Below, in pieces: positions 11,429 to 22,405 of a DNA stretch of 64,000 nucleotides. Each line of letters begins with the position of its first letter. The first letter of the stretch is position 1. Source of the DNA: Paratrimastix pyriformis (Eukaryota > Preaxostyla > Paratrimastigidae). The notes beneath the pieces were generated by a model. It saw only the letters and a list, made by a program, of their open reading frames with translations, had not been told where the DNA came from and ran no database searches. The stretch covers positions 374,501 through 438,500 of the forward strand of contig JAPMOS010000011.1 of the NCBI GenBank assembly GCA_027972325.1, in the 5' to 3' direction. The translations under genes were made by a program, and so were the position numbers.

Positions 11429-12759
11429 TCACCGTCGGGTGACACTGGGGGGCCCGGGCGCGGCCAGCTCGATGCGGGGCCTGGGGTGGGCCAAGCGGGC
11501 ATCCCCCCGGCGCCCCCTCCCGCCCCCCCCTCTCGCCCTCCGGGGGGGTCCCAGTACGGGCGGCAATGGGATCCGGGGCCCGCGCGGTTGATCGGCCCGT
11601 CCCGCCTCAGTGCGGGTCATGGCGGTGGACGAGGCGCCACGGGACCGGACGAGGGCGCGGCCCCCCGCTGCGGAGCCCGAGCACCAGGCCAGCGGGTCGG
11701 TCGGGTCGGACGGCGGCAGGGGGGCAGCAGAGACCCCCGCGCACACGGCCAGCGGATCCGCCTGATCCTCGCCCTCAGGGCGGCCAGCGCGTGGGTGCTG
11801 CAGGCCGGGGCGAGGAAGTGGGTGAGCTGGGGAGGGAACGGGGGGGAGCAGACCTTGCCCAGCAGGCGGGCCCGGATGGCCGCCCGGGTCGCATCCTCGG
11901 CTCCCTGTCCGACCCGATCCCCGGCCTCTGTCGTCGTGTCGTCCGCTCCCCCACAGGTTGTTGGTCCCAGGTTGGGGGCGGGGGCGGGGACGGGGGCGAC
12001 AAAGGACCCCGGGCCCTCCCCGAGGGTGGGCTGGTGAGATGATGTGGGCAAGGCCGCAGGCCGCGGGTGGGGCCCCACGATCGCGGATGACCACCAGAGT
12101 GGTCCCGAAGCGGGATGGGGGCCAAGGAACCCGAGGGGCGGTAGATCGGGGATGGGGAGGCCCGGGGGGGCCGAGGGCCGGGGCGGGAGCGCCGGGAGCG
12201 CCTTCCCCTGCCCCTGCTGAGACCGCGCGTGTTGGGCCACCGCTTCAAGTGCAACCCCCACAAAAAGCATCTGAAAATCTGGAAGCCAATCAAAAGGCCA
12301 CGACAGACCGGCAAGAACCCGAGCCCCATGCTGAGTGATCTTGGCCCATGTGTCGGCAACAGTTTCGAATTCAGGGGCATATTTCACTGAAATTTGGACA
12401 CCGAAAAGACTGTATTGGTCCATCTGGTGTTTGGCAGCGCTAGATTGAGAGGGTGAGGGCGTCTGGGCGAGGAAAAAGAGACCGAGCAGAATCGATGTCT
12501 TGAAACTTGATCCAATAAACGGACGTGAAATCTTCTGTGGGTTCGTTCTCTAAAAGACGGGTCCTTCAGGAAGGATTCCAGATGCAAGATGAGAATGTGC
12601 AGACTCGTCGATCTCGCCAAATACCGAAAAGAGCGGGATCAGATCCTCCTCTTTCGCAACCTGGGTCACGTTCCGCACGGTGATATAGCGGGACTCCTCA
12701 TTCACGGTGTACACAACCGCCTTTTCGCCCTCCTCCCCGGAGTCCCGTCGCCGTGACAT
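11429..12759 (-). CDS. RBM48: RBM48-like RNA-binding protein
   Basis: Start at 12759 (MSRRRDSGEEGEKAVVYTV). Exons 12759-12605, 12563-12483, then from 12439. Joined, they give an RRM: SRYITVRNVTQVA (RNP2 side), FGEIDETRLLENEPTEDFTS, VYWIKFQDIDSAR (RNP1 side), and SLFGVQISVKYAPEFETVAD, which closely follows the RBM48 RRM and its C-terminal extension. In animals and plants RBM48 binds ARMC7 and is needed for minor (U12-type) intron splicing. After about residue 105 the exons are harder to define: a stretch with EAGDRVGQGAEDATRAAIRARLL may match the C-terminal helical part, and the 3'-most frame ends at 11429. The intron at 12604-12564 is only 41 nt. Confidence 0.72.
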
Positions 12760-12869
12760 CACCCCAAAGGGGACAGCCACAGGGCGGCTTGCGTCATTTC
12801 AATTGACGCAAAAATCGGCGTGTTCTCGGAAAAGCGGGGTGGGCGTGTGAAGGGGCGGGGTGGGGTTGG

Positions 12870-15800
12870 TCACCCCGAGGAAGGTGGGCCACCGGGCAGG
12901 GCGGGTTCGCAGAGGACGGCCACCGGGAAGGCGCGTAGGTGGCCCAGCGTCACCGGAGACACTGCGATAAAGTGCACCCAGCAGTACACCATCCCGTCCA
13001 CAGAGACTGGGGGCAGCGCGTGGGGATGCGGAGCGGGTGACCCGTGAGAATCGGACTGGGGGTTTGAGCTGGGGGCTTGGATATGGGTGGGGTGGGGTGG
13101 GGGTGGGGGGGCAGACCCTGCAGGCCGCCCTCGGACTTCTCGGTGGTCTTGTGCCAGGCCACGAGGCGGGTCAGGGGCCCCCAGATCAGCTCGGCGCACT
13201 CGCCCTCGAGCTGCCGCAGGGCCCGGCGGAGCTCGTCGGCCGAGACGGGCAGCGCGCCTGCGGCAGGAACCAGGGGCGCCACCGGGGCGGCCGGGGCCGG
13301 GGGCGGGGCCGTGGCAAGGGGGCCCAGCAGCAAGGCTGGCGGCTCGGCCCCGGGGGGGCTCAGGCTGGGGGTGGGGGCCGTGCCCAGCAGGGGGTGGGCC
13401 GGGCCTGCGGGGCCAGGGATGCTGATGCCCGTCCCGGTGGCGGTGGCCGTCTCGGAGGGGCTCCCCTCGGCCAGCGAGGGCGGCACGGGCGGCGGCTCGG
13501 AGGGGCTGGCCGTCGTCGAGGCCGAGGGGGCCACCGACTCGGGGGCCGGGGCCGCGGCGGGCGGCGGGAGGGGCGGTTCCATCTGCCGCTCACGGGCCAG
13601 CGCCTGGGCCTGGGCAAGCACCGAGGCGTACGGCTCCAGCGGGCACTGGAAGGCTACGGGGGAGTGAGGGTGGGCGGGGAGGGGGAGGGGAGGGAATCGG
13701 CGGTCCTCTCAACCGAGGAGGCTGCGGCCGGGGCGGGCGGAGCCGACGAGGGGGCGGAGGGCGGACCGTCGCGCCACTTGGCGAGGCGCTTCTCGGGGCG
13801 CATGGTGCCCAGGAACCACAGGCTGGCCGGCCGGGGCGTCCAGCGGCGCATGGCCTCGTTCAGCACCACCGCCACGACCTCGGGGGGAAGCCCCGCCGCA
13901 GCCGAAGCCGCCCGGCCGCCGGCGGCCCCACCCTCGGGCCCCACCGGGGGTGGAGGAGCCAGGGGCAGGGGCGAGGCGGGCGGCGAGGGGCACTCGTCCT
14001 GGGCCATCCAGCGGGCCGTCACGGGGGCCGGCCCGCGCCGCTTGGGGCTGGGGCTCACCTTGCGGGGCGGCGGCGAGGAGCGGCCGGGACCCGCCGAGCC
14101 CGAGGAGCCCGTCCCCCGGCGCAGCAGGCCCGGCGGGGGCGGGGTGGCCGGGCCGCCGCCCGCCTCGGGGGGCACCGCTTGCCGGAAGCGGAGCAGGGTC
14201 ACCGAGGTGAACGCGTCCCCCACCGAGAGCTGCCGCCACCCCACCCCAAGAGAAACGCCAGCAGACAGACGGACGCGGCGGGGGTGAGTCGCGAACGGTG
14301 GGCAACGGGGGGTGGCGGCGGACGTTGTGAGGGCTCTTGGGCCGGGTGCCGGGGCGGGGCGGGCTCTCGGGGGGCTCGCCTGGCCAGGCTTCGACTCGGA
14401 TAGGGTGCGGCGTCTTGCGCTTGCCATCCTCCCGGTGGTCGGGGGCCCCCAGGGGCTGCTGCCGGATGTGGATGCTCTGCAGTCGGCCGCCCGGCCGCGA
14501 TCCCGATGGGTCCCGTATGCGGGGGTGGAGAGGCGGCGAGGGGAGATGAAGACGGGGGCAGAGTCCGAAGGTGCGGCTGTGCGCCCAGCTGGGGAGGAAC
14601 AGGGGCGGATTGAAGGAGGAGGTGGAGGATGGTGGGGTGGTGGGTGGGGAGGGTGGGCGACCTTGATGAAGTGCACCTTGATTTGGGTCGACTGGCGCGG
14701 GGCTGAGTCACCCGGGGGGCCCGGGGGCGCCAGGACGGTCATCTGGGCCTCTCCCACGGGCAGCCCCACCACGTGGCGGGCCCGCAGGTACAGCCGCAGC
14801 CGCCACTGCACGTCGGCAAGGTCCTCTGCGCCCGCAGCCGCCCCGCCCCGTGACGAGTGAGCCCACAGGCCAACCCAGCTCGGACATTGGGGCGTCCTGG
14901 CGGTCTCCCATCCAAGTCCGAACCGAGCGCTTGAGCGCTTAACTTCGGAGGTCTGAAGGGATCCGGTGCTTTCGCCCAACTATGGCCGTGGTGTAAAGAT
15001 CGCTGGTGTGATGCGGGGCGGGGGGGAGGGGGCAAGGTGGGAGGCGAGAAGAGCGGACGGACCGTCGGTTGGGGGCTGGCGCGAGGTCGCGAATGCGGCC
15101 CACTGGGGGCAGCAGAAGAGGGCATGGTAGTTGGGGTCCAGCGAGCCGATGAAGGCCGACAGGCTCGCCGGGCCGGGCCCTGTCCCATCCCCCAACCCCA
15201 ATGCTGTGAGCGCAGACCAGGCCCCACGAGGAGCCGCCGGGAGGGGCGGGGAGGCATGGGGGGGGGGGGGGGGGGGGGGCGCCCGCCGGCGGACCGAGGG
15301 GATGACCAGGAACCGGAGGCCCTCGCGGAGGGGGATGTGCATGTGCGGCCCGGGCATCTCCGCGTAAGCCGCCACCACAGCGTTGACGTACGCGTCCTGC
15401 CCCGCCCACGGCCACGGCCAGTCAGCGGGAGGGGCCAACAGGGAAGGGGAGGGGAGGGGAGGGGAGGGAGAGGATGGAGTGCGGACACTGCCCACGATGG
15501 CGACCAGGAGCGGCCGTGCGGGGCTGCCCGGACGCTGCTTGGCGGGGCTGGTCTCCTCGTGCTCGCTGCAGAGGCACCGTCCGTGGGGCGGGAAAGGCCG
15601 GTGAGCCAAGAAGAAGAAGACGAAGAAGAAGACGAAGAAGAAGACGAAGAAGAAGACGAAGAAGAAGACGAAGAAGAAGACGAAGAAGAAGACGAAGAAG
15701 AAGACGACGAAGAAGCAGGCGGGGACGGGGCGGCCGTGTGCCTGGGGGACGGGCGGGGGCGGGGGACGAAGGACGAAGGACAGGCCTCTGCAGCCGGGTG

Positions 15801-18590
15801 ATGGCCGCCAGGGCCGCGGTGACCTCGTCCCGGCTGCGGGTGGCCACCATCCGCCCCGCGAAGAGCGGCTGCTCGACCTGCGCGCAGGGCCGCCCCCCCC
15901 CCATCGAAATGGCGGTGTGCGGATGGCTGTCGATGCGTGGGCGGGCCCTTTGCCGGATGGGTGCCCGGCCGGTGCGGATCGCGGATGTCTGCTGGGGGCT
16001 GCTGGCGCAGCTGGGGCGGGGGGCGGACCTGGTCGGGCCGTTCGCGCTGGGCCAGCGTCCAAAAGCGGACGCCCCGACGGGTGGAGGCATCGACAAGAAC
16101 CACGTGGTGGCCGCCGGCCCCGCCATCGGCCGAGGCACCGCTCTCAGCGCTGTCGGGCGGCTGGGGGCCCACTTCGGAGGCCCCGACCCGCTCGCGGTCG
16201 GCCGAGGCGGCGCGGGCGAGAACCAGCCCACGGATCTGGTCGCCCAGAGGCGCGATCGCCGCCTGGGCCTCCTTCCGGCTAGCGGGGCGAGAACGGGCGG
16301 GGGTGGGGAGGGGAGGGGGGGGGGGGGGGAGGCGATCAGGACATGGCCGGGGTGGGGTGGGGTGGGGTGGGTGGGGGGTGATGGCGACCTGGGCGACTGG
16401 AAGCCGGTACCACACCAGATCTGTCGCTCGATGGCGCTGCGCTGTGCGAACTGGGCGGCCGGGCTGGCGGGGATGGGGCGGGGTTGGCTGCCGGCCGGGA
16501 GCAGGGCGGGCGACGAGGGCGGCGAGGAGGCGCTCCGCAGGCTGGACGGCTCTGGGGCGGCGAGAGGCAGGACAAGGGTAGCAGGGGAAGCCCCAAGGCG
16601 GAACGCCAGCCAACAACAGAGGTGAGATGCCATGCGGGGCAGATGGTCGGGGGTGGTGCAGTGGGGCGTGGCGGGGTGCGTGGGCGGCGGGGGAGCAGGG
16701 ACGGGGTGATGGGTGAAGGGGCTGGCCGACTTTTTGTGGGGGCCTCGCTGTGCACGGTCTCGGGTGAGTTTGGCCGGCTGCTGTCGGCCCCGCCCCGGTC
16801 GGAGCCTCCAAGGGGGTCCCGCTCCCGCTCCCGCTCCCGCTCCCGATCGGTGGGGGGGTCGCCCCCCGCCAGGACGGCGCCTCCCGAGGGTCGCCGCCCG
16901 TGCGACGGGGCCCGGACTGGCCAGGGGGCCACCCCGCAAAGGGTCTTTGGGACCGCTGGGGCGGGTGCCGGCGCGGACAAGGCGGGCTGCTGAGGTGCGG
17001 GCGGTGGAGGGGCTGCAGCGGGTGGGCCGGGAGGGGGCGGCCCTGAGGCGACCAGAGGGGCGGGCGTGATGATGGTTGGCGGAGCTGGTGGATGGGGGTG
17101 GGAAAGCACAGGGGAGACGGGCAGAGGCGGTCCCACCCCGTGGGGAGACGCGGGCGGGGTGGACGGTCCGGCGCCCCACGAGGGAAGGGACTGGCCCGAG
17201 AGGGAGAGCTGCGACCGCGACCGGACGTGAATGTGAGCCGGAACGGCCGGGGCAACAGGGAAGGTGATGGGGGCCACGGCGGGGGTGGGGGCGGGGGCGG
17301 GGCAGGGAGGGACTGGGGCAGGAGCCACGGAATGAAAGAGGCCGCCTCCCTCCCAGCCCCCCGCGGGCGACCCGTACAGGCTGCCTCCCAGCCCCCCCGC
17401 CCAGCCGGCCCATCCCCCGGGGGCCGATCCGCTGTTGACACCGGGGGCCGGCCCGACCAGTGGCGGGGGCGCGTCACCGTCGGGGGGCCCCTCGGGGTCC
17501 AGGCTGGGGCTGTTCTCGTCACTCAGCGAGAAGTGCGCCGGGGCGCAGCGCGAGTCGCCGTCCACCGAGCTGTCGCCGTCGGTGGCTCCGTCGCCGTCCC
17601 AGTCCGGCTGTTGTTGTTGCTGCTGCTGCTGGAGTTGCTGCTCCTGCTGCTGTTGTTGCGGTGGCGGCGGGGGTGGCGGCAGCTGGAGGGCGCCGCTTTC
17701 CGCATCTGGTGGGGCGGGGGGGTGGCCAGGGAGGGAGAGGGACGATGCGACAGAGGGCAGGGCGGCAAAGGCGGCACCGATGGTGGTCGGGTGTACGGTG
17801 GGTGTGGTCGCAGCGGGGTCACCCGCAGCGGGGGCGGTGGGGGCTGGGACGAAGGGGGAGGCCATGGAGGTCAGGAAGGTGCTCATAGCCGACCAGGCCG
17901 TTGGGAGCAAGGACACGGCAGGCTTCACCGTGGCAACAGCCACCACCGCGGGGCGGTCGGGAGAGAAGGAGCGGATGGGGTGGGGGGGCAAGGTGGCCAC
18001 CGAGTGGGGGCGCGGGTTGATGGGGTACGATCCCACCAGGACGTGCATCCGGACGAGTGGAACCTCCTCGGGGGTCGGAGAGACCTAAAACCGAGGGGAA
18101 AAAAACGGGCAGCAATGGAAATAGAGAAGATAGAAAGACCAGACCAGAACGACGTCTGACTCCAGCGGACACTGCATGGCCTGCGTCATGCTGATGTAGG
18201 TGATGCCCATCGATTTCCGTGTGCTCCCATTGTTGGACACCTTCTGGAGGACAACCGAAAGGAACTCCGGGGCTCCCTTAAGCTGGTGGTTGTATTCGAG
18301 CACGAAGTCGAGGTCGGTGGGGACCGAAACCGGCCCCGGAGGAGACGGAGGAATCGGGACGGCCTTGCAGAGAAGAGTTGTTCGGTGCCCCTTGAGATGG
18401 ATTTTGATGGAAAAATGGTTGAAGGAGGGCTGGGTCAGGAAATCCACTCGCCGGACGAGCAGATGACAGAGACGTAGAGCGGCAGTCTTTTGCTCGTCCT
18501 GTGATTTGCGCTCCCGAGAGTTTTTTCTCCTTTGAAGCCTCTGGTTCGTGCTGTGAGTCGCCGGATCCACGACTGGGCTTCGGATGATAG
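12870..18590 (-). CDS. PACS-like (phosphofurin acidic cluster sorting) protein
   Basis: The N-terminal cargo-binding region is in the first exon (18.5-18.18 kb): NHFSIKIHLKGHRT, TDLDFVLEYNHQLK, MGITYISMTQAMQCPLE, matching the order in human PACS1/2. A long low-complexity middle follows (18.09-16.4 kb), with Pro/Ala/Ser runs and a polyQ near 17.6 kb. The conserved C-terminal domain is split over many exons: RRGVRFWTLAQRERP, ARPLLVAIVGS, LREGLRFLVIPSV, FIGSLDPNYHALFCC, VVGLPVGEAQMTVL, TQIKVHFIK, RPEKRLAKWRDG, and a last exon with VSVDGMVYCWVHFIAVSP ending at 12870. PACS proteins link acidic-cluster cargo to AP-1/AP-3 and COPI for retrieval to the TGN and ER. The start codon is unresolved because the 5' end abuts or overlaps PRP18's first exon. 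Confidence 0.78.
15609..15713. repeat. (GAAGAAGAC)n in a PACS intron
   Basis: About twelve 9-bp units. On the coding (minus) strand it is an almost pure pyrimidine tract lying just before the exon that starts at CTGCAG|CGAGC, so it probably serves as an expanded polypyrimidine tract, not coding sequence. Confidence 0.75.
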
Positions 18591-18610
18591 TTTCAACAAC
18601 CCAAGGGGGA

Positions 18611-21600
18611 ATGATGGATCCTCTCGCAAAGATCAAAGAAGAGATTGCCAAGAGGCGGCAGGCCGAGTCGGCAGCTGGCGGTGCTCGAAAATGGTCCGGG
18701 GTTTTGTCTTTTCGAAGAATTCCGAACCCTCTCTTCTAGGCGCCGTCGTGGCGAGATCGAAAAGGAAGAGGCTGAGAGACGTCAACGTGAGTATGACGAG
18801 AAGATGAAAAGTCCGGATCGACTTTGATTAACCCCTAGCGCTCATATGCCGCATCATTAGGTCACCACAAACCAACCCAGGCGGCCACCCTATTTGGCGA
18901 GCGCCCGTCGGCCGAAGCCACCAAACCACCCGCATCCGATTCTCAGCTTCCTCCCTCCCCACCTACGAAGGAACCCTCTTCTCCTTCGTCGACGCCTCCG
19001 TCCAGCCCTCCCTCCCAGCCCTCTCCTCCGCCGCCTGCCCAGGCCGAACCGAAGGCACAGAAGAAGGAAGCCGAAGACGCACTCGATCGGATTGCTGGCG
19101 ACATTGGGGATGCCGGCTTTGAGGACGAGGAGAACGCCGGACTCGACCCGGTCGCAGCGGAGAAGGAAGAGGTCGGAATGACCCCACAATCCCCAGCCTC
19201 CACCTCCCCTCCACCACCGTCAGTCCGCCCCTCACCCCACCTTCACGCCTCCTCGCCATCCTATGTTCGTCATGCAAGCGGAAGCACACACACGCCGCCA
19301 TCCCCATGCATGCCCTTCTTCCCCTGCTGGTGGTGGGATCAGGTTGGCGAGGATGGCTTGCAGCTGCCCCCACGGCAGGATGTCTTCCGCATGCTGCGGC
19401 GGTACGGGGAGCCCATCACGCTGTTCGGGGAGACTGACCTGCCCCGGGTCAAGCGGCTCCGGCTCGCCCAGCTGCGCCACGATCTGCAGCACGGCCAGCA
19501 GGATGTGTGGAGCAAGCTCGAGAAGGTTCGCCTCGGGGAGAGGGAGGAGGATCAGGGAGAGGCGAGAAGGGGGAGGCGAGAAGGGGGAGGCGAGAAGGGG
19601 GAGGCGAGAAGGGGGAGGCGAGAAGGGGGAGGCGAGAAGGGGGAAGCGAAAAAGGGTGGTGGAGGAGGAGGAGGAGGGGCGAGTGCCCTTCCACTCATCT
19701 CCCACCGTGCACTCCCTCACAGAGCGGCGGGAGCGCCCTCGGCGGAAGCGGCTATAACTTCACTTACATGCAAGAGTTCCTGCAATCGGTCCTCTCGGGG
19801 AGCGCCGCCAATACCGCGGCTGCGACGGCCTCGGCTCCGGCCCCTGACCCGCATTCGTTCTCGGTGGCGGCCATGATCGACGAGGAGGATGCATCCCCGT
19901 CGGCCGCTAAGCCCGCCACCAAGGGCCATGAGAAGGAGGAGTTCCTCCTGTCCGAAATCACGGTCAGCTTTTCCGCAGGGTGTGGTGGTAGATATTCATT
20001 CACCCTTTTCTCCTCCCTCGCCCAGAAATACCTGAAAACTTGGGAGGCCGATCTTGAGGCACGGCCAGAGAGTGTCAAAAAGACTGCAGCCGGTCGGAAG
20101 GCCCTCAACCTGCTCCGCCAGTGCGCGGAGTACATCAAGCCTCTCTTCAGCATGCTCAGGAGAAGGGTCTGTCCCATCACACGCCACGCCGCCGCCGCCG
20201 CCGCCGCCCATCACCATCCCCACACAGACGCCGCAAGATGTTTTCGGTGACGTGTTTATTGGCTGCGCTGTTGCTGCTTCTTACAGAGATGGACCTTCCC
20301 CTCTGCGATCATGTGCGTGAGGTTTGCATTGTATGCCTCGAGTCTTTCGCACTCTTCGCAATCAGTCGCTTTTCTCAGTTCCAAAGCGCCTCTCAGACGG
20401 GCGAGTTCCACTTGGTGGCTTTCCTTCTCCTCCTCTATTTCCTTTTTGAGCTGTTCCGCCTATCGCGTGTTCAAGACCGTGTATCCATGCCTCCCAGGCG
20501 GACCTTTTCTTTCATGTCGCGCTCACTTGACACCGCAAGCCTTGCTTTCATTGCTTGGAGCTTCTCTGCACAGATATCTCGTTCGTGAACGATCCGTTCA
20601 TATTCGCCTTTGACGGTCTCTTGCGCTCTGTTCTCTTTTGCGATCGTGTTCACTTGGAAGGGAGAAGAGGAGATTGAGCGCACCTTGTCCCAAATTTCGG
20701 ACATTGTTCCGTGATCTGGCGAATTTCATTCTCCAGATCTTCTTTGTGCGCTCTTAGTGCGTCCGGTTGATGGTTGGCCCGCAAGTTTAGTGCTTCCCGG
20801 GCACTCTCGTCCAGAAATCGCACAAACGCTTCCCTATTTTGATTTGTCGTGAATTTGGGAACGTCCTGCGCACAGACCTCTCGTCTTCCTTTTCCTGTTC
20901 CAGCCTCGCGATTTCTGTTTCCAGTTGATGCTTCTCTGAATTTTGTTCACTTGCATGGAGCTCTGCCAAGTGATTTTGTTGCTGATCAATGTTTGTTTGG
21001 AGCTTTGTGAGTCGGACTCTTTTTTCTCTTTCTCGTGCGTGCGCATCTGTTACCCTTTTTGCAACTCACCGAAATGGTCAGGGCGATAGGGCTGAAAGTA
21101 CAGACCCACATCAATTTCTGCTTGGACTTTTTTTTTCAGGGCCTCTTCGGCCCACAATTCCTGTTGCAGTTCCGCATTTTCCTTTTCAATTTCTCCAATT
21201 TGCGAGAGAAGAACTCCCTCTTCGCCCGCCTCTTCTTCTTTTAGCATCGATTTCAATTTTTCCTGAATGCTTCTGTTCCCTCGGGGGTGGTTGTCCTTGT
21301 CTTGTTCTAGCAATGCCCTCAAGAAATTTTGGATCCTCTTTATCGGATCTTCCAACTTCTAGAGCAACGAGAATATGTTAAGGTCTGTCTGCCTTTCCGT
21401 CTTTTTTGATGTCTCTGTTTCCTCCTTCCAGGCAAGCGATGTGTACCTGCGCTTTTCCATCGGTAATTCTCCTTGGCCAATGGGTGTGACATGTGTTGGC
21501 ATCCACGAACGCTCAGCTCGTGAGAAGATTCACTCTGATCAGATTGCCCGTCCGTCTTTTTTCCCCTTTTTTTTCTCGAATCCTAACCGCTCCACAGACG

Positions 21601-21710
21601 TTCTGAACGATGAGTCTCAACGCAAGTACATCCAATCAATCAAAAGAATCATGACCTTTGCCCAGGAACGGTATCCCACAGACCCATCTAAGTCGGTGGG
21701 CTGGCGGTGA
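18611..21710 (+). CDS. PRPF18: Pre-mRNA splicing factor PRP18 homologue
   Basis: PRP18 acts in the second catalytic step of splicing with SLU7. Starts [17 protein letters not shown] at 18611. Later exons give [15 protein letters not shown], a Pro/Ser-rich spacer, the PRP4-like motif [19 protein letters not shown] (about 19.38 kb), then the Prp18 domain: [19 protein letters not shown] (about 20.03 kb), [33 protein letters not shown] (about 21.37-21.47 kb), [20 protein letters not shown], and [18 protein letters not shown]. The last exon ends at 21710 (TGA). A small exon near 20297-20331 ([11 protein letters not shown]) may supply the missing helix between SMLRR and QREYVK. The intron from about 20332 to 21362 is about 1 kb, ten times the local norm, and holds a gene on the other strand. 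Tail to tail with cyclophilin, 44 bp between stop codons. Confidence 0.88.
19556..19655. repeat. 14-bp minisatellite in a PRP18 intron
   Basis: About six copies of a GGCGAGAAGGGGGA unit between the PRP4-motif exon and the exon that starts SGGSALGGS. The coding strand is purine-rich here, unlike most repeat-filled introns in this window. Confidence 0.85.
20256..21355 (-). CDS. Coiled-coil protein nested antisense in a PRP18 intron
   Basis: Starts [18 protein letters not shown] at 21355 and ends at a TAA at 20256-20258. Exon pieces join across short introns: [20 protein letters not shown], then [103 protein letters not shown] and [19 protein letters not shown]. Nearly all of it is heptad-rich coiled coil. 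No family was recognised; a cytoskeletal or ciliary CCDC-type protein is possible. Its DNA is AT-richer than the GC-rich PRP18 exons upstream. The last codons overlap, on the opposite strand, a putative small PRP18 exon. Confidence 0.6.
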
Positions 21711-21754
21711 TCGAACCGGCTTTCCTCTTTGTTTTTTTGGATTACAGTTTTCCA

Positions 21755-22405
21755 TTACACGGTGCACAGCTGCGCAGAGTTGATGGTGACTGGGGCCCGC
21801 AGCATCTGTGAGAGGAAAACCGTGGAACGGCGTGTGCAATGATGATGAAGACCTTGAGTCCGCCCTGAATCTGTGTGGGTAATTGCGCAATCCGTTCGGC
21901 CACATCCATACCCTCTGTGCGGGCAGACAGGTTGGTGAAGATAGAGAAGCCGAATGGGGCAGAAACAGACCAATAACCTCACCCCAGACCGTGAAACCGA
22001 GACCCCAACCCGAGTTGCTCGTGCGATCCAGATGGGTGTTCTCGCCGAGGTTGATGAAGAACTCAGAGGTAGCTGAGGTAGGATCTTCCCAACGAGCCAT
22101 GGTGACGGTCCCACGTCGGTTGGGGAGACGGTACTCGAGAGGAATGCCACCGTGGGGGGACTGCTTTGTCTCGCCAGAAGCTGCGCGGAGACCTCCCTGA
22201 ACAACAAATCCCGGCTCGGCACGGTAGAAACAACATCCTACGTCCTGTTTAAGGGAATCGAGGAACAACAATGCAAGGGACCGTTGTACGCGCCCGACTG
22301 AACGAGTGCCTTCATCACTCGGCAATGGTTTGGGGCCGCATCTTCGCGGAGGAGAACCTTGATATTCCCCTGTGTGGTGCTGAACAGAATCGCGGGGCGC
22401 GACAT
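21755..22405 (-). CDS. Cyclophilin-type peptidyl-prolyl isomerase
   Basis: Starts MSRPAILFSTTQGNIKVLL at 22405 and ends NSAQLCTV at 21755. About four exons with 45-65-nt introns. Core motifs of the small bacterial-like/PPIL cyclophilin type are present: YRAEPGFVVQGGL (active-site region, with Arg and Gln), RRGTVTMARWEDPTSATSEF and FFINLGENTHLD, GFTVWGEVIEGMDVAERI. The family catalyses cis-trans isomerisation of prolyl bonds. The usual FHR is FYR here and the AMA-type strand reads TMARW. Head to head with TMEM184, whose frame overlaps its first exon, and tail to tail with PRP18. PPIL-type cyclophilins are often spliceosomal; that role here is only inferred from the neighbour. Confidence 0.87.

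Noticed and set aside
21650-21730. tRNA-like T-arm near the PRP18 stop on the minus strand
   Set aside because: A GGTTCGATC-like piece is present but no acceptor or anticodon stem pairs around it, and it overlaps conserved PRP18 coding sequence.
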